Origin: a virus
Direction: 5' to 3' (one strand)
Virus record (IMG/VR): IMGVR_UViG_3300047463_000143
Coordinates: 1-26,909 of that record
DNA: 26,909 bases
Shown here: positions 1-7,895 of the stretch, piece after piece
Numbering within the stretch: the first letter of the stretch is position 1
How the letters are laid out: every line of letters begins with the position of its first letter
Notes under the pieces: model-generated
Database searches by the model: none
Told to the model about the DNA's origin: nothing
What the model saw: the letters and a program-made list of their open reading frames with translations, nothing else
Position numbers and translations under genes: made by a program

Positions 1-78
1 GCTGTTAATGCCAACACTACCGCCACTCTAGTAACTATCAACGGCGGTCAAGCCGTTGGCAGTACCTATGCTTCGTAA
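1..78 (+). CDS. C-terminal end of an unidentified structural-region protein (partial)
   Basis: The first 25 codons are open and end in TAA at 76-78; the start lies outside the window. The visible tail is rich in Ala, Thr, Asn and Val and ends in STYAS, a composition typical of phage structural beta proteins, but it is too short to name. A strong AGGAG site follows the stop and serves the next gene, so the two are in one transcription unit. Confidence 0.6.
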   Translation, partial: AVNANTTATLVTINGGQAVGSTYAS

Positions 79-87
79 GGAGTAAAA

Positions 88-498
88 ATGATTGCGAACC
101 ATGTAGGTTCTTTGTATACCGATCGTTTTGATGGAATTGCATTGGGTAAGGCTTCCGGTGCATCTGTTGGATCGACTGGTAATACTGCGGTTACAATTCC
201 TATTATTTCTGGAACCGCATACATTGTTCGCAAGATTACCGTTGCAAACGCTAACGCTACGATTAACACGGCGAATGTTGTTGTTTTGACATCTTCTGAT
301 GGAAACGCATCAAACGCCGTGTCAAACGTAACGGTACTATCAAGCGTAACAAGCAATTTGACTTGGCAAGATATTCCGTTGTCTACGGCATCTGCTACAA
401 CTGTTTATACTGCTCATGCGTTGTATGTAAAAGTCAATACTGCTGTCACAAACGGTACTTGCGATATAACTATTTTTGGTGACGTTGTAAGTCTGTAA
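88..498 (+). CDS. small Ser/Thr/Val-rich probable structural protein
   Basis: A 136-residue protein with a start decided by AGGAG eight bases upstream. It has no Cys-rich or catalytic motif. The sequence alternates short Val/Ile/Thr stretches with Gly/Asn turns, as expected for an all-beta virion protein. From about residue 43 it reads like a beta-sandwich (SGTAYIVRKITVAN, then VYTAHALYVKVN). Its stop overlaps the next start (TAATG), so translation is probably coupled. Its position between an unknown gene and the adaptor gene fits a head or neck decoration or minor tail role. I do not recognise a specific family. Confidence 0.75.
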   Translation: MIANHVGSLYTDRFDGIALGKASGASVGSTGNTAVTIPIISGTAYIVRKITVANANATINTANVVVLTSSDGNASNAVSNVTVLSSVTSNLTWQDIPLSTASATTVYTAHALYVKVNTAVTNGTCDITIFGDVVSL

Positions 499-836
499 TG
501 ACCACCGTATTAGTGACAAATAACAATATAAAAACGTTCGCGTTTGAGTATGGAGGTAAAGAAATGATTTTTGAAAGTAAAAAATCATTAGAAATACCTT
601 TAGACGCGGCTTGTCACATCTTTGGTTACAAAGATAACAATAAAGAAAAATATCTAGCCCCGTTAGGGTTGTGTTCAACTGCAAATGAAATTGCAGATGG
701 ATTACAAAAACTAGAAAAGTTTGTTATTACGGAAAAACAACCAAAACAGAACCACTTTTTATCCCCGGTGGTGGAACAAGTACCTCTACCTTCTGAAAAG
801 AAGGTGGAGGGAAATTTCCAATCACGTTCAAGATGA
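498..836 (+). CDS. hypothetical protein, structural region
   Basis: A 112-residue protein starting inside the stop of the previous gene. The N-terminal two thirds look folded (TTVLVTNNNIKTFAFEYGGK, then a Lys/Glu-rich part). The C-terminal third is Pro/Lys/Glu/Gln-rich and probably disordered. In many phages a small protein of this layout sits just before the head-tail adaptor gene. I cannot assign a function. There is no signal peptide and no membrane segment. Confidence 0.7.
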   Translation: MTTVLVTNNNIKTFAFEYGGKEMIFESKKSLEIPLDAACHIFGYKDNNKEKYLAPLGLCSTANEIADGLQKLEKFVITEKQPKQNHFLSPVVEQVPLPSEKKVEGNFQSRSR

Positions 837-846
837 TGGGATATAG

Positions 847-1488
847 ATGTCTACAACTCTTTCCGACTACATTACAGAATGTCGGCGTTTGCTACATGAT
901 GCAAACGGAAATTTTTATTCAGATGCAGAACTAACAGATTACATAAATTCTGCTCGTCAGCGTCTTGTAAGAGACACTGGATGTTTGAGACAAATTCAAA
1001 CCGTTACAGCAGTACAAAACCAAGAAGTTTATACATTTTCTGCTGATTTCCCTGAAGGAATGCAGACCATGGATGTGGTCAACATTAACCTTTATTGGGG
1101 GAATACCAGGGTTCCTATGCGTTATATGCCCTGGACTCAATTCAACGCTCAATTGAGATATTGGCAGAACTATATCGGCCAGCCCATTGCTTTTTCTATG
1201 TATGGGCCTACAAGTTTGTATATTGGCCCCGTTCCAGACCAAAATTACACCATGGAAATAGATACGGTAATTTTGCCTACCGATCTAACTACATCATCAC
1301 AGATTGATGAAATTCCCGATCCATGGACAGTGCCAGTAGCTTTTTACGCCTGTTACAAAGCTAAATTTAAAGAACAATCGTATGGTGAAGCTGAGATATT
1401 CAAGCAGCAATATCAATTGCAAGCTCAATCTGTCTTAGCTACAACTTACACTCGTAGGATGCCAAACCCTTACTCAACTCCTTATTGA
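847..1488 (+). CDS. head-to-tail adaptor (SU10/P22 gp4-like) protein
   Basis: A 213-residue protein whose first 50 residues ([14 protein letters not shown], then [22 protein letters not shown]) match the recurring helical start of podovirus/siphovirus adaptor proteins that dock under the portal and extend the DNA channel. The middle is beta-rich. The C-terminal helix ([20 protein letters not shown], then a Gln-rich stretch) is also typical of the family, and the usual length is about 200 residues. It lies directly before the tail gene and 10 bases after the previous gene. The family call is from remembered sequence patterns, not a search. Confidence 0.75.
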   Translation: MSTTLSDYITECRRLLHDANGNFYSDAELTDYINSARQRLVRDTGCLRQIQTVTAVQNQEVYTFSADFPEGMQTMDVVNINLYWGNTRVPMRYMPWTQFNAQLRYWQNYIGQPIAFSMYGPTSLYIGPVPDQNYTMEIDTVILPTDLTTSSQIDEIPDPWTVPVAFYACYKAKFKEQSYGEAEIFKQQYQLQAQSVLATTYTRRMPNPYSTPY

Positions 1489-1489
1489 T

Positions 1490-3466
1490 ATGGCTGCTGC
1501 TGAGCAAAAAAAATCATATCAAGTTATCAAGGAGTTCAAGGGCGTAAATACAAAAGCCAATCGAACTGCTATTGATGCCGGAGAATTCTCTTGGATTGAG
1601 AATGCTCAACCCGTTGGGTTCGCCAACATAAAAATAGTAAATTCAAGAAGTAATGTAGTTGATTCTGGAAATACATCCGTTACTTTTGGAAATACAGTTA
1701 ATGGATTATTTTCATGTTCTATAAATAATAAAGATTACATACTTGCATTTGAAGAAAATGGCAGGTCTGAATATTTCAATATTAATGATTCAACTACTGG
1801 AAACGTTGCTGTTACAGGAACATTTTCAAATACTGGTGTTCAAGTAAGCCAATGGAAAGATGAAAGAGTTTTAATTGTTGATCCTAGTAAGGGTTATTAC
1901 ACTTGGGATGGGACAAATTTAGTTTCTGTTGGTTCTGTCGGTGGCGTATTTGTGACCATTGGAGGAACAGGATATACCAATGTTCCAACAGTAACTATTT
2001 CTGCCCCCAATGATTCAAATGGAGTTTTAGCACTTGCAGAGGCTACCGTTTCAGGTGGGGCTGTCACCACAATAACTTTGACTGAAGCTGGAAGCGGTTA
2101 TACAACGGCCCCAACAGTCACTATTTCTGGTGGTGGTGGTTCTGGAGCAAGTGCTGTTGCTGGCATTACAACTTTTAAAACTGGAACAGTCTCCGTTCTT
2201 GTAACAAACGGAGGAAGTGACTACACAAATGTTTCAAATACAACGGTAAGCATTTCTGGGGGTGGTGGAACCAATGCTGCTGCTGTTCCAGTTTTATCTG
2301 GAGGCCAGGTTATTGCTGTCGTTATGTCCAATAGCGGTTCAGGATATACAAACACATCAAATATAACTGTCACTATTTCTGGCGGAGGTGGAAGTAACGC
2401 GACAGCAAAAGCACTTATAAACACTAATGAAAATTCTGGTATTTCTTCATTCTCTGGTAGGGTTTGGATATCTTCTGGAAGAACTGTAGCGTATACAGCA
2501 GCAAATTCATATACAGATTTTACTTCTGTATCTGCTGGCTCGATTGTATTAACAGATTCAACTCTCCATGGAAATATTCAACAAATATTGTCTGCGAATA
2601 ATTTTCTTTATATTTTTGGTGATGACAGTATTAATGTTTTTTCTGACGTTAGAGTTGACACTAACGGATTTACTTTATTTACTAACACAAACGTAAGCGC
2701 ATCTGTAGGATCAAAAAGGAAAGAAGGGATATTTCCTTATTTTCGTTCAATTTTATTTTTGAACGATTATGGAATATATGCTTTGATTGGATCAACAACC
2801 AGCAAAATTTCGGATGCTTTAGATGGTTTGTTTCCGACAATTGATTTTACCTATCCAATTACATCAGGACAGGTTCTTATTAACAATATTTTGTGTGCTG
2901 CATTTAATTTTAAACAAAACTATTACGGTGGTTCCAGGTTTATACAAGCGGTGTTTTTTGATAAAAAATGGTTTTTTACTAGCCAAGGAAATTCTTTAAA
3001 TCACATTACTTCTGTTCCTTATGGTGGAGTTATTTCTTTATATGGAATAGAAAATAATCAATTATTTAAGTTGTATTCAAATACAACTGATAATACTTCT
3101 AGCGTTATACAAACGGCTTTGTTGCCAATGGGCGATCCTATAAGGGATAAACAAGCTCTCAAAATTGCAATAGAAGCAACATTGACAACTGCTGGGACTT
3201 TATATGCAACTGTTGATAGTGAAATCAGTAGCAGTCCTCAATATACTTTATTAAATTCAATTGTTTGGTATAACTCGTCTAATAACGCAATATCATGGAT
3301 TAACAATTCAAGTGTCGTAATACCTTGGATTACTTCTGGTTATACATTGTTCAAAACAGATGCCGAACAATGGGGTAAATATTTAGGACAAACATTAACC
3401 TCAAATACCCGTGGATTTGTTGTTAACGGATTTGAATTTGAACATGAATTAAGAGCGAGGTTCTAA
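1490..3466 (+). CDS. tail hub / packaged-DNA stabilisation-type protein with GSGYT repeats
   Basis: A 658-residue protein. Residues 1-150 ([24 protein letters not shown] and following) and residues 310-658 ([26 protein letters not shown], ending [11 protein letters not shown]) look like the beta-propeller-like plug/stabilisation proteins found after the adaptor gene in podoviruses (P22 gp10 position). Residues about 150-308 hold four imperfect copies of a 35-45 residue unit with the core [15 protein letters not shown], a beta-strand module often inserted in phage tail proteins. The start is one base after the previous stop. Placement supports a neck/tail role; the exact counterpart is inferred. 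Confidence 0.65.
   Translation: MAAAEQKKSYQVIKEFKGVNTKANRTAIDAGEFSWIENAQPVGFANIKIVNSRSNVVDSGNTSVTFGNTVNGLFSCSINNKDYILAFEENGRSEYFNINDSTTGNVAVTGTFSNTGVQVSQWKDERVLIVDPSKGYYTWDGTNLVSVGSVGGVFVTIGGTGYTNVPTVTISAPNDSNGVLALAEATVSGGAVTTITLTEAGSGYTTAPTVTISGGGGSGASAVAGITTFKTGTVSVLVTNGGSDYTNVSNTTVSISGGGGTNAAAVPVLSGGQVIAVVMSNSGSGYTNTSNITVTISGGGGSNATAKALINTNENSGISSFSGRVWISSGRTVAYTAANSYTDFTSVSAGSIVLTDSTLHGNIQQILSANNFLYIFGDDSINVFSDVRVDTNGFTLFTNTNVSASVGSKRKEGIFPYFRSILFLNDYGIYALIGSTTSKISDALDGLFPTIDFTYPITSGQVLINNILCAAFNFKQNYYGGSRFIQAVFFDKKWFFTSQGNSLNHITSVPYGGVISLYGIENNQLFKLYSNTTDNTSSVIQTALLPMGDPIRDKQALKIAIEATLTTAGTLYATVDSEISSSPQYTLLNSIVWYNSSNNAISWINNSSVVIPWITSGYTLFKTDAEQWGKYLGQTLTSNTRGFVVNGFEFEHELRARF
1940..2424 (+). 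repeat. four-copy [15 protein letters not shown] protein repeat within the tail gene
   Basis: Copies are visible as [52 protein letters not shown] and [19 protein letters not shown]. The DNA copies have diverged at third positions, so the repeat is old or has been maintained as protein. Confidence 0.8.
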
Positions 3467-3467
3467 A

Positions 3468-4739
3468 ATGGCTGTTCCATACACATTTGCAAGTTCAACA
3501 TCTTCTATTCCTCTTTCTCAATTAGATAGCAATTTTGCAACTGCTATTGTTTTGGGAAGTACAAATCTTTATCTAGGAAATACTACTACTTCTGTATCTG
3601 GACTAACTTTATCTAGTCCTACGTTTACTACTCCAGCGTTAGGAACACCCGCATCTGGTGTTTTGACCAATTGCACTGGCCTTCCTGTTTCTTCTGGTAT
3701 TTCTGGGTTCGGTACAAACGTAGCCACCGCGCTTGCAGTAAACGTCGGCTCCGCTGGAGCCTTCGTAGTTAATGGCGGGGCGCTCGGTACTCCTTCGAGT
3801 GGTACGGTAACAAATCTGACTGGTACAGCCAGCATTAACATCAACGGTACGGTTGGCGCAACTACGCCAAACACAGGCGCGTTTACGACGCTGAATGCGT
3901 CAGGCAATGTCACGTTATCCGGAGGCACTGCTAACGGTGTGGCCTACCTCGACGGCAGCAAGGTGCTGACCACGGGTAGTGCGCTGGTGTTTGATGGGAC
4001 GAATCTGGGGATAGGGACGAGTTCTCCTGGAAATAAATTAACCGTAAAGCCTTCTGCAACTTCCAGCGGAACATTTGATGTTCTTACTGGCTCAACAAAC
4101 ACGGATTCCATCAGAATCAGCGGTGGGGGCACAGTAAATACATGGCTGGAATTGCGTGGTTATCTCGGTGTAAAACTTTATTCAGACGCGACAAATACGG
4201 TTACTGTTGACACCTCCGGCACTCTGAGTACTACGGGCAACCTCACCGTAAGCGGTACGGGGACGAGTAGCGTAGCTGGTTTATTCGATATTTCTGCCGC
4301 CACAGCAGGGCAAATTAAATTTCCCGCTTCGCAAAACGCTTCTGCTAATGCTAATACGCTGGATGATTACGAAGAAGGAACTTGGACTCCTGTTATCGAG
4401 GGATCTGGAACCACCGGAGCAGGAACTTACTCCACGCAGACCGGGCGCTATACAAAAATAGGAAACACGGTCTACATATATGGCGATTTAGCATGGTCGG
4501 CTCATACAGGTGCGGGAAACATCAATCTATCTGGACTTCCGTTCGCTCCTGCTGCGAGTAGCGCACACCCTATTTTTGTTTTGGCAGACGGTCTAACTAT
4601 TACAGGCGTGCCGGTGTTAAACATTAACGGCACCAGCACCACGATGTATTTAACCGCACTACAAAACGGAGCTACTTCACTTGTGGCTTTGGATACCTCT
4701 GTTAATGCTTTCCGATTTACTGGATTCTACAATGTATAA
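3468..4739 (+). CDS. tail fibre / receptor-binding protein, mosaic
   Basis: A 423-residue fibre protein. The N-terminus (PLSQLDSNFATAIVLGS) is the attachment-type start often seen in phage fibres. Residues about 40-190 carry LGTPSSGTVTNLTG and TTPNTGAFTTLNASG modules, which are widespread trimeric fibre-shaft units. After residue about 295 the segment YEEGTWTPVIEGSG followed by TGRYTKIGNTVYIYGDL is a recurrent C-terminal tip domain. The fibre should recognise the host surface. Base composition jumps within the gene (see findings), which points to module exchange. The stop of the previous gene is one base before the start. Confidence 0.85.
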   Translation: MAVPYTFASSTSSIPLSQLDSNFATAIVLGSTNLYLGNTTTSVSGLTLSSPTFTTPALGTPASGVLTNCTGLPVSSGISGFGTNVATALAVNVGSAGAFVVNGGALGTPSSGTVTNLTGTASININGTVGATTPNTGAFTTLNASGNVTLSGGTANGVAYLDGSKVLTTGSALVFDGTNLGIGTSSPGNKLTVKPSATSSGTFDVLTGSTNTDSIRISGGGTVNTWLELRGYLGVKLYSDATNTVTVDTSGTLSTTGNLTVSGTGTSSVAGLFDISAATAGQIKFPASQNASANANTLDDYEEGTWTPVIEGSGTTGAGTYSTQTGRYTKIGNTVYIYGDLAWSAHTGAGNINLSGLPFAPAASSAHPIFVLADGLTITGVPVLNINGTSTTMYLTALQNGATSLVALDTSVNAFRFTGFYNV

Positions 4740-4792
4740 ACAACACATCTACGCCAAGACCACTAATGATTAACCCCACTAAAGGAGAAGGA

Positions 4793-4987
4793 ATGAATAT
4801 CGACGCGCAAAAGATAGTGAACGTACTCGCTACTCAACGAAATGCCGCGCTAGACGATTCCGCAAGGTTACAAGCAATGTTTATTCAGGTTCAAGAATTA
4901 GCCGAAGCCACACAAACAAAACTCATTAAATACATAGACAAATACGGCGATCTTGATGACAAAGCGCCGCTAGAGGCGGTGAAATGA
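4793..4987 (+). CDS. small helical hypothetical protein
   Basis: A 64-residue protein. I chose the ATG at 4793 over the in-frame ATG at 4766 because an AAAGGAG site lies at the right distance only for the former. The protein is almost entirely helical (DAQKIVNVLATQRNAALDDS, VQELAEATQTKLIKYIDKYG) and could form a coiled coil. Its stop overlaps the next start (ATGA). It lies between a fibre gene and small membrane genes. Function unknown. Confidence 0.75.
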   Translation: MNIDAQKIVNVLATQRNAALDDSARLQAMFIQVQELAEATQTKLIKYIDKYGDLDDKAPLEAVK

Positions 4988-5280
4988 GCGACTACCTAAT
5001 CGCCTCGCTCGCATTCCTGTTCATTCTGGACTGCATCACCACGCACCAAATTTTGAAAGCTGGCGGCAAGGAGCTGAACGGGCCATTAGCCAAGCTCATG
5101 TCGATGATAGGTGTGGATGAGGCGCTGGGCTTGAGCAAGATCATCGTTCTGGCCTTTATTATGGCGATGTACGTTAATGATTTATTTTTTGGTTATGAGC
5201 TTTACGTTTTAGGCAGTATCAATTTGATGTATGCGGGGATTGTTGTGTCAAATTGTTTTGTTCTAAAGAATTTGAAGTGA
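4984..5280 (+). CDS. small integral membrane protein (DUF5658-like)
   Basis: A 98-residue protein with three hydrophobic segments: about 4-17 (YLIASLAFLFILDC), 50-65 (KIIVLAFIMAMYV) and 72-92 (ELYVLGSINLMYAGIVVSNC). The pattern LDCITTHQILKAGGKELNGP, with a TT/N-G-P loop after the first segment, resembles the small phage and bacterial membrane proteins grouped as DUF5658; this is from memory. Base composition is higher in G+C at its start than in its neighbours. Translation is coupled both ways (ATGA in, GTGA out). Confidence 0.7.
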   Translation: MSDYLIASLAFLFILDCITTHQILKAGGKELNGPLAKLMSMIGVDEALGLSKIIVLAFIMAMYVNDLFFGYELYVLGSINLMYAGIVVSNCFVLKNLK

Positions 5281-5369
5281 TAGAAATAATTGGCGTTCTA
5301 GTTATTTTTGGAATTATTTCGCTAGTTATATTTTTATTTTTGTGGATGACTGGGGGTTGTGATGATTAA
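5277..5369 (+). CDS. 30-residue single-span membrane micro-protein
   Basis: A GTG start overlaps the TGA of the previous gene (GTGA). The 30 codons read IEIIGVLVIFGIISLVIFLF followed by LWMTGGCDD and TAA. One uninterrupted hydrophobic span of about 22 residues is followed by a short acidic tail with one Cys. The next gene's start lies inside it, and its GGGGG serves as the ribosome site there. Coding status rests on the tight overlaps and the clean membrane span. Function unknown. Confidence 0.5.
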   Translation: MIEIIGVLVIFGIISLVIFLFLWMTGGCDD

Positions 5370-5526
5370 GTTGGAACTTGAAGTAAATGAGGTTAACGGT
5401 GTTTTGACAGCTTTGGGACAGTTGCCGTTTGTGCAAGTTCAAGGATTGATTGCAAAGATTCAACAACAAGCAACCTTGCAAATACAAGATCAAACAGATC
5501 AAAAACAGGTTATCGGAGATAAATAA
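5362..5526 (+). CDS. small conserved phage helical protein
   Basis: A 54-residue protein starting with MIKLELEVNEVNGVLTALGQ and continuing LPFVQVQGLIAKIQQQ. This is a recognisable small family found in many podoviruses near tail or internal protein genes (pattern LEVNxVNxxLxxLGxxP, then a Gln-rich helix). The ATG has GGGGG six bases upstream. The stop overlaps the next start (TAATG). The C-terminal third is a Gln/Asp-rich probable helix. No function is known to me. Confidence 0.75.
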   Translation: MIKLELEVNEVNGVLTALGQLPFVQVQGLIAKIQQQATLQIQDQTDQKQVIGDK

Positions 5527-5855
5527 TGTCCACTAATTCTTTTACAAAGACTGGCAATACCGTTGCTTTTATTGCTAATACTTCTGCTCCAACTCCAGTG
5601 CAAGCTGTTTCTTCCACGCTTGGAGGAAATCAATATCGTATTCTTAATGCTGGTTCTGTAACTGTATTTTTAGGATATGGGAATACTGCTAATGATGCGT
5701 CAAATAACGCATCTATAGTTTCTACAACAGGAATGGCTATTCCTTTGTTGGCTGGAACTGATGAAATTTTAACATTTATGCCTAATGCCTATTTTACTGG
5801 GATTACATCTTCATCAACAGCAAATATTTACATCACTCCTGGTGATGGATCGTAA
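5526..5855 (+). CDS. small all-beta structural protein
   Basis: A 109-residue protein, Ser/Thr/Asn/Ala-rich, with alternating strands (YRILNAGSVTVFLGYGNTA, then PLLAGTDEILTFMPNAYFTG) and the ending NIYITPGDGS. The same layout and a similar last segment (CYFTPGEGI) occur in the protein at 15737-16096, so the two are probably related virion proteins. It is coupled to the tail fibre gene that follows (TAATG). A decoration or fibre-associated role is inferred from the neighbour only. Confidence 0.7.
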   Translation: MSTNSFTKTGNTVAFIANTSAPTPVQAVSSTLGGNQYRILNAGSVTVFLGYGNTANDASNNASIVSTTGMAIPLLAGTDEILTFMPNAYFTGITSSSTANIYITPGDGS

Positions 5856-7546
5856 TGCTTAAAACAGTCAGCAACTATATCAACGTATTAGGTTCCCTTG
5901 TTTATAAGGGAACTTGGAACGCTTCTACCAACAATCCTGTATTGCAATCAGGTGTTGGTAATAAAGGAGATTACTATGTTGTGTCGGTTGCTGGCTCTAC
6001 TAATTTAGACGGCATTACTGATTGGGAAATAGGTGATTGGGCTGTATTTAATGGCTCTGTATGGGAAAAAATAGACAATACTGATGTTGTATTGTCTGTT
6101 AATGGTTATACCGGCGTTGTTGTTTTGTCTGCTTCAGATGTTGGCGCTACCCCTAATACTACCTATGTTATTGCGGGGTCGGGTCTTTCAGGTGGTGGTC
6201 AATTAACCGGAAACGTCACTCTTACCAATTCTGGAGTAACGTCATTTAATACCCGAACTGGCGAGGTTACGCTTTCCAGTTCTGATGTTACTACGGCCTT
6301 GGGATATACGCCCGGAACAGGAAACGTATCTTCCGTTACAGGAACATCGCCTATAGTTTCTTCCGGCGGTAACACGCCAGCTATCTCAATGCCCGCTGCG
6401 AATGCCACAACAAATGGCTATTTGACCAGTACGGATTGGACAACTTTTAACAATAAACAGCCATCGGGAACGTACGTTACCAACGTTACTGGGACTTCTC
6501 CAGTAGTATCTAGTGGAGGAACAACGCCCGCTATTTCCATTCCGGCGGCTAATGCAACCACTAACGGTTATTTGACCAGCACAGATTGGTCAACATTTAA
6601 TAGCAAACAACCGTCTGGAACGTATGTAACTTCTGTTAGCGGAACATCTGGTCGAGTATCTTCTACTGGAGGAACTACTCCAGTTATTGATTTGGTGGCT
6701 ACTACCGTAACTGCTGCAAGCTATGGAAACGCTAGTACGGTTGCCACTTTCACGGTAGATGCTTATGGAAGGTTGACCGCTGCCGCCAATGCATCTATTG
6801 CCATTGATGTTTCTGCCGTTTCTGGAGCGGTTGCAAATACGGTAAATGTAATCGCTGGTACAGGTTTATCGGGTGGTGGTGCTTTGACGGGTAACGTAAC
6901 GTTAAATTCCACGGCTAATAGCACTAATCAGAAGGTCACAGTACAAAATAATGGTGTTGTTGTTGGTTCTCAGCCGGTAATTAACTTTATTCCTGGCACA
7001 AACATAACGATAACAACCGCTAATGACAGTAACAATACTCGGTCAAACGTAACGATTTCTACTTCCGGTTTGGGGACAATGGCGACTCAAAACGCCAATA
7101 ACGTCACTATTTCTGGAGGAACTATTGAGAACGTAGCGTTGACGTTAGATAGTCTTAATAGTACGCCAATTGGGGCTTCTTCGCCTTCAACCGGCGTATT
7201 TACAACGATGAGTACGAGTGGCGTATATGCAACGATTGTAACTAAAACGGCAAATTACACTTTAACTACAACAGATTTTACTGTTTTGGCAAATGCGTCC
7301 ACCGCAGCTTTTACATTGACGCTACCAACAGCCGTTAATGCGTCTGGACAGATTTATACAATAAAGAAAATTGATTCTTCTGCTAATGCCGTGACTATAT
7401 CAACGACACTATCTCAAACTATTGACGGTCTAGCCAGTTATGCCTTAAGTTATCAATATCAAGGTTTACAAGTTCAGAGCACAAATAGCAATTGGGTGAT
7501 TATTAACACAATACCAGCAAGAAATGGCGTTAATGGGACATTCTGA
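5855..7546 (+). CDS. large tail fibre protein with 50-residue repeats
   Basis: A 563-residue protein. Residues 10-80 (GSLVYKGTWNASTNNP, GNKGDYYVVSVAGS, DWEIGDWAVFNGSVWEK) are the classic start of large phage fibre proteins. Residues about 83-290 carry tandem units VTGTSPIVSSGGNTPAI ... TNGYLTSTDWTTFNNKQPSG. A GLSGGGALTGNVTL motif also occurs twice (about 108-118 and 333-343). The C-terminus (TTTDFTVLANASTAAFTLTL, then YTIKKIDSSANAVTI) is a common terminal beta domain. It should be a trimeric host-recognition fibre. Both ends overlap neighbouring genes by 1 base. Confidence 0.85.
   Translation: MLKTVSNYINVLGSLVYKGTWNASTNNPVLQSGVGNKGDYYVVSVAGSTNLDGITDWEIGDWAVFNGSVWEKIDNTDVVLSVNGYTGVVVLSASDVGATPNTTYVIAGSGLSGGGQLTGNVTLTNSGVTSFNTRTGEVTLSSSDVTTALGYTPGTGNVSSVTGTSPIVSSGGNTPAISMPAANATTNGYLTSTDWTTFNNKQPSGTYVTNVTGTSPVVSSGGTTPAISIPAANATTNGYLTSTDWSTFNSKQPSGTYVTSVSGTSGRVSSTGGTTPVIDLVATTVTAASYGNASTVATFTVDAYGRLTAAANASIAIDVSAVSGAVANTVNVIAGTGLSGGGALTGNVTLNSTANSTNQKVTVQNNGVVVGSQPVINFIPGTNITITTANDSNNTRSNVTISTSGLGTMATQNANNVTISGGTIENVALTLDSLNSTPIGASSPSTGVFTTMSTSGVYATIVTKTANYTLTTTDFTVLANASTAAFTLTLPTAVNASGQIYTIKKIDSSANAVTISTTLSQTIDGLASYALSYQYQGLQVQSTNSNWVIINTIPARNGVNGTF
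6335..6680 (+). repeat. 150-bp in-frame tandem repeat of the fibre shaft
   Basis: Homologous positions (GTT of VTGTS / VSGTS) fall at 6335, 6485 and 6635, an exact 150-base (50-codon) period. The first two units are full copies and the third is a diverged partial one. Most differences between copies are synonymous. Confidence 0.8.
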
Positions 7547-7887
7547 TGAATTTTGATGCTTTATCAATGGTGAAGTTTGGTGATCGGGATAGCCTGGGTG
7601 AATTTCTTTGGGAAAATGGATTGGAACATAGATTGTTTCAACAGACATTTATGGATCAAGGAATTACCCTACCAATATTTCCGATCATTGATGCTGACAT
7701 TGATAATTTAGATGATTGGTTATTAGCTCATCAAGTTGAACATCAAGCGTTTGCTAGTTTGTTAGGGTTAGAAAATCCTTTTAATTTGTTAGATACAGAT
7801 TGGAACGTTGAAAGCGATTTTTACGATTGGTTAAATCAGCATTACAACATTCATGTCGCTATAGCTAACTCTTTAAATCTTACTTAG
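7546..7887 (+). CDS. hypothetical structural-region protein
   Basis: A 113-residue acidic protein rich in Asp, Leu, His, Phe and Trp. It has two related halves: LGEFLWENGLEHRLFQQTF and LDDWLLAHQVEHQAFASLLG, followed by DFYDWLNQHYNIHVAIANSL. Each half has the shape [D/E]xLxxxHxxEHxxF, so the protein looks like two or three copies of a helical hairpin. I have seen such small acidic proteins between fibre genes and internal virion genes of phages, but I know no function. Its start overlaps the fibre stop (TGATG). Confidence 0.7.
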   Translation: MNFDALSMVKFGDRDSLGEFLWENGLEHRLFQQTFMDQGITLPIFPIIDADIDNLDDWLLAHQVEHQAFASLLGLENPFNLLDTDWNVESDFYDWLNQHYNIHVAIANSLNLT

Positions 7888-7895
7888 AAAAAATC

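Noticed and set aside
3468-7546. Diversity-generating retroelement acting on the tail fibres
   Set aside because: No reverse transcriptase gene and no template/variable repeat pair with adenine-specific differences is visible in the window.
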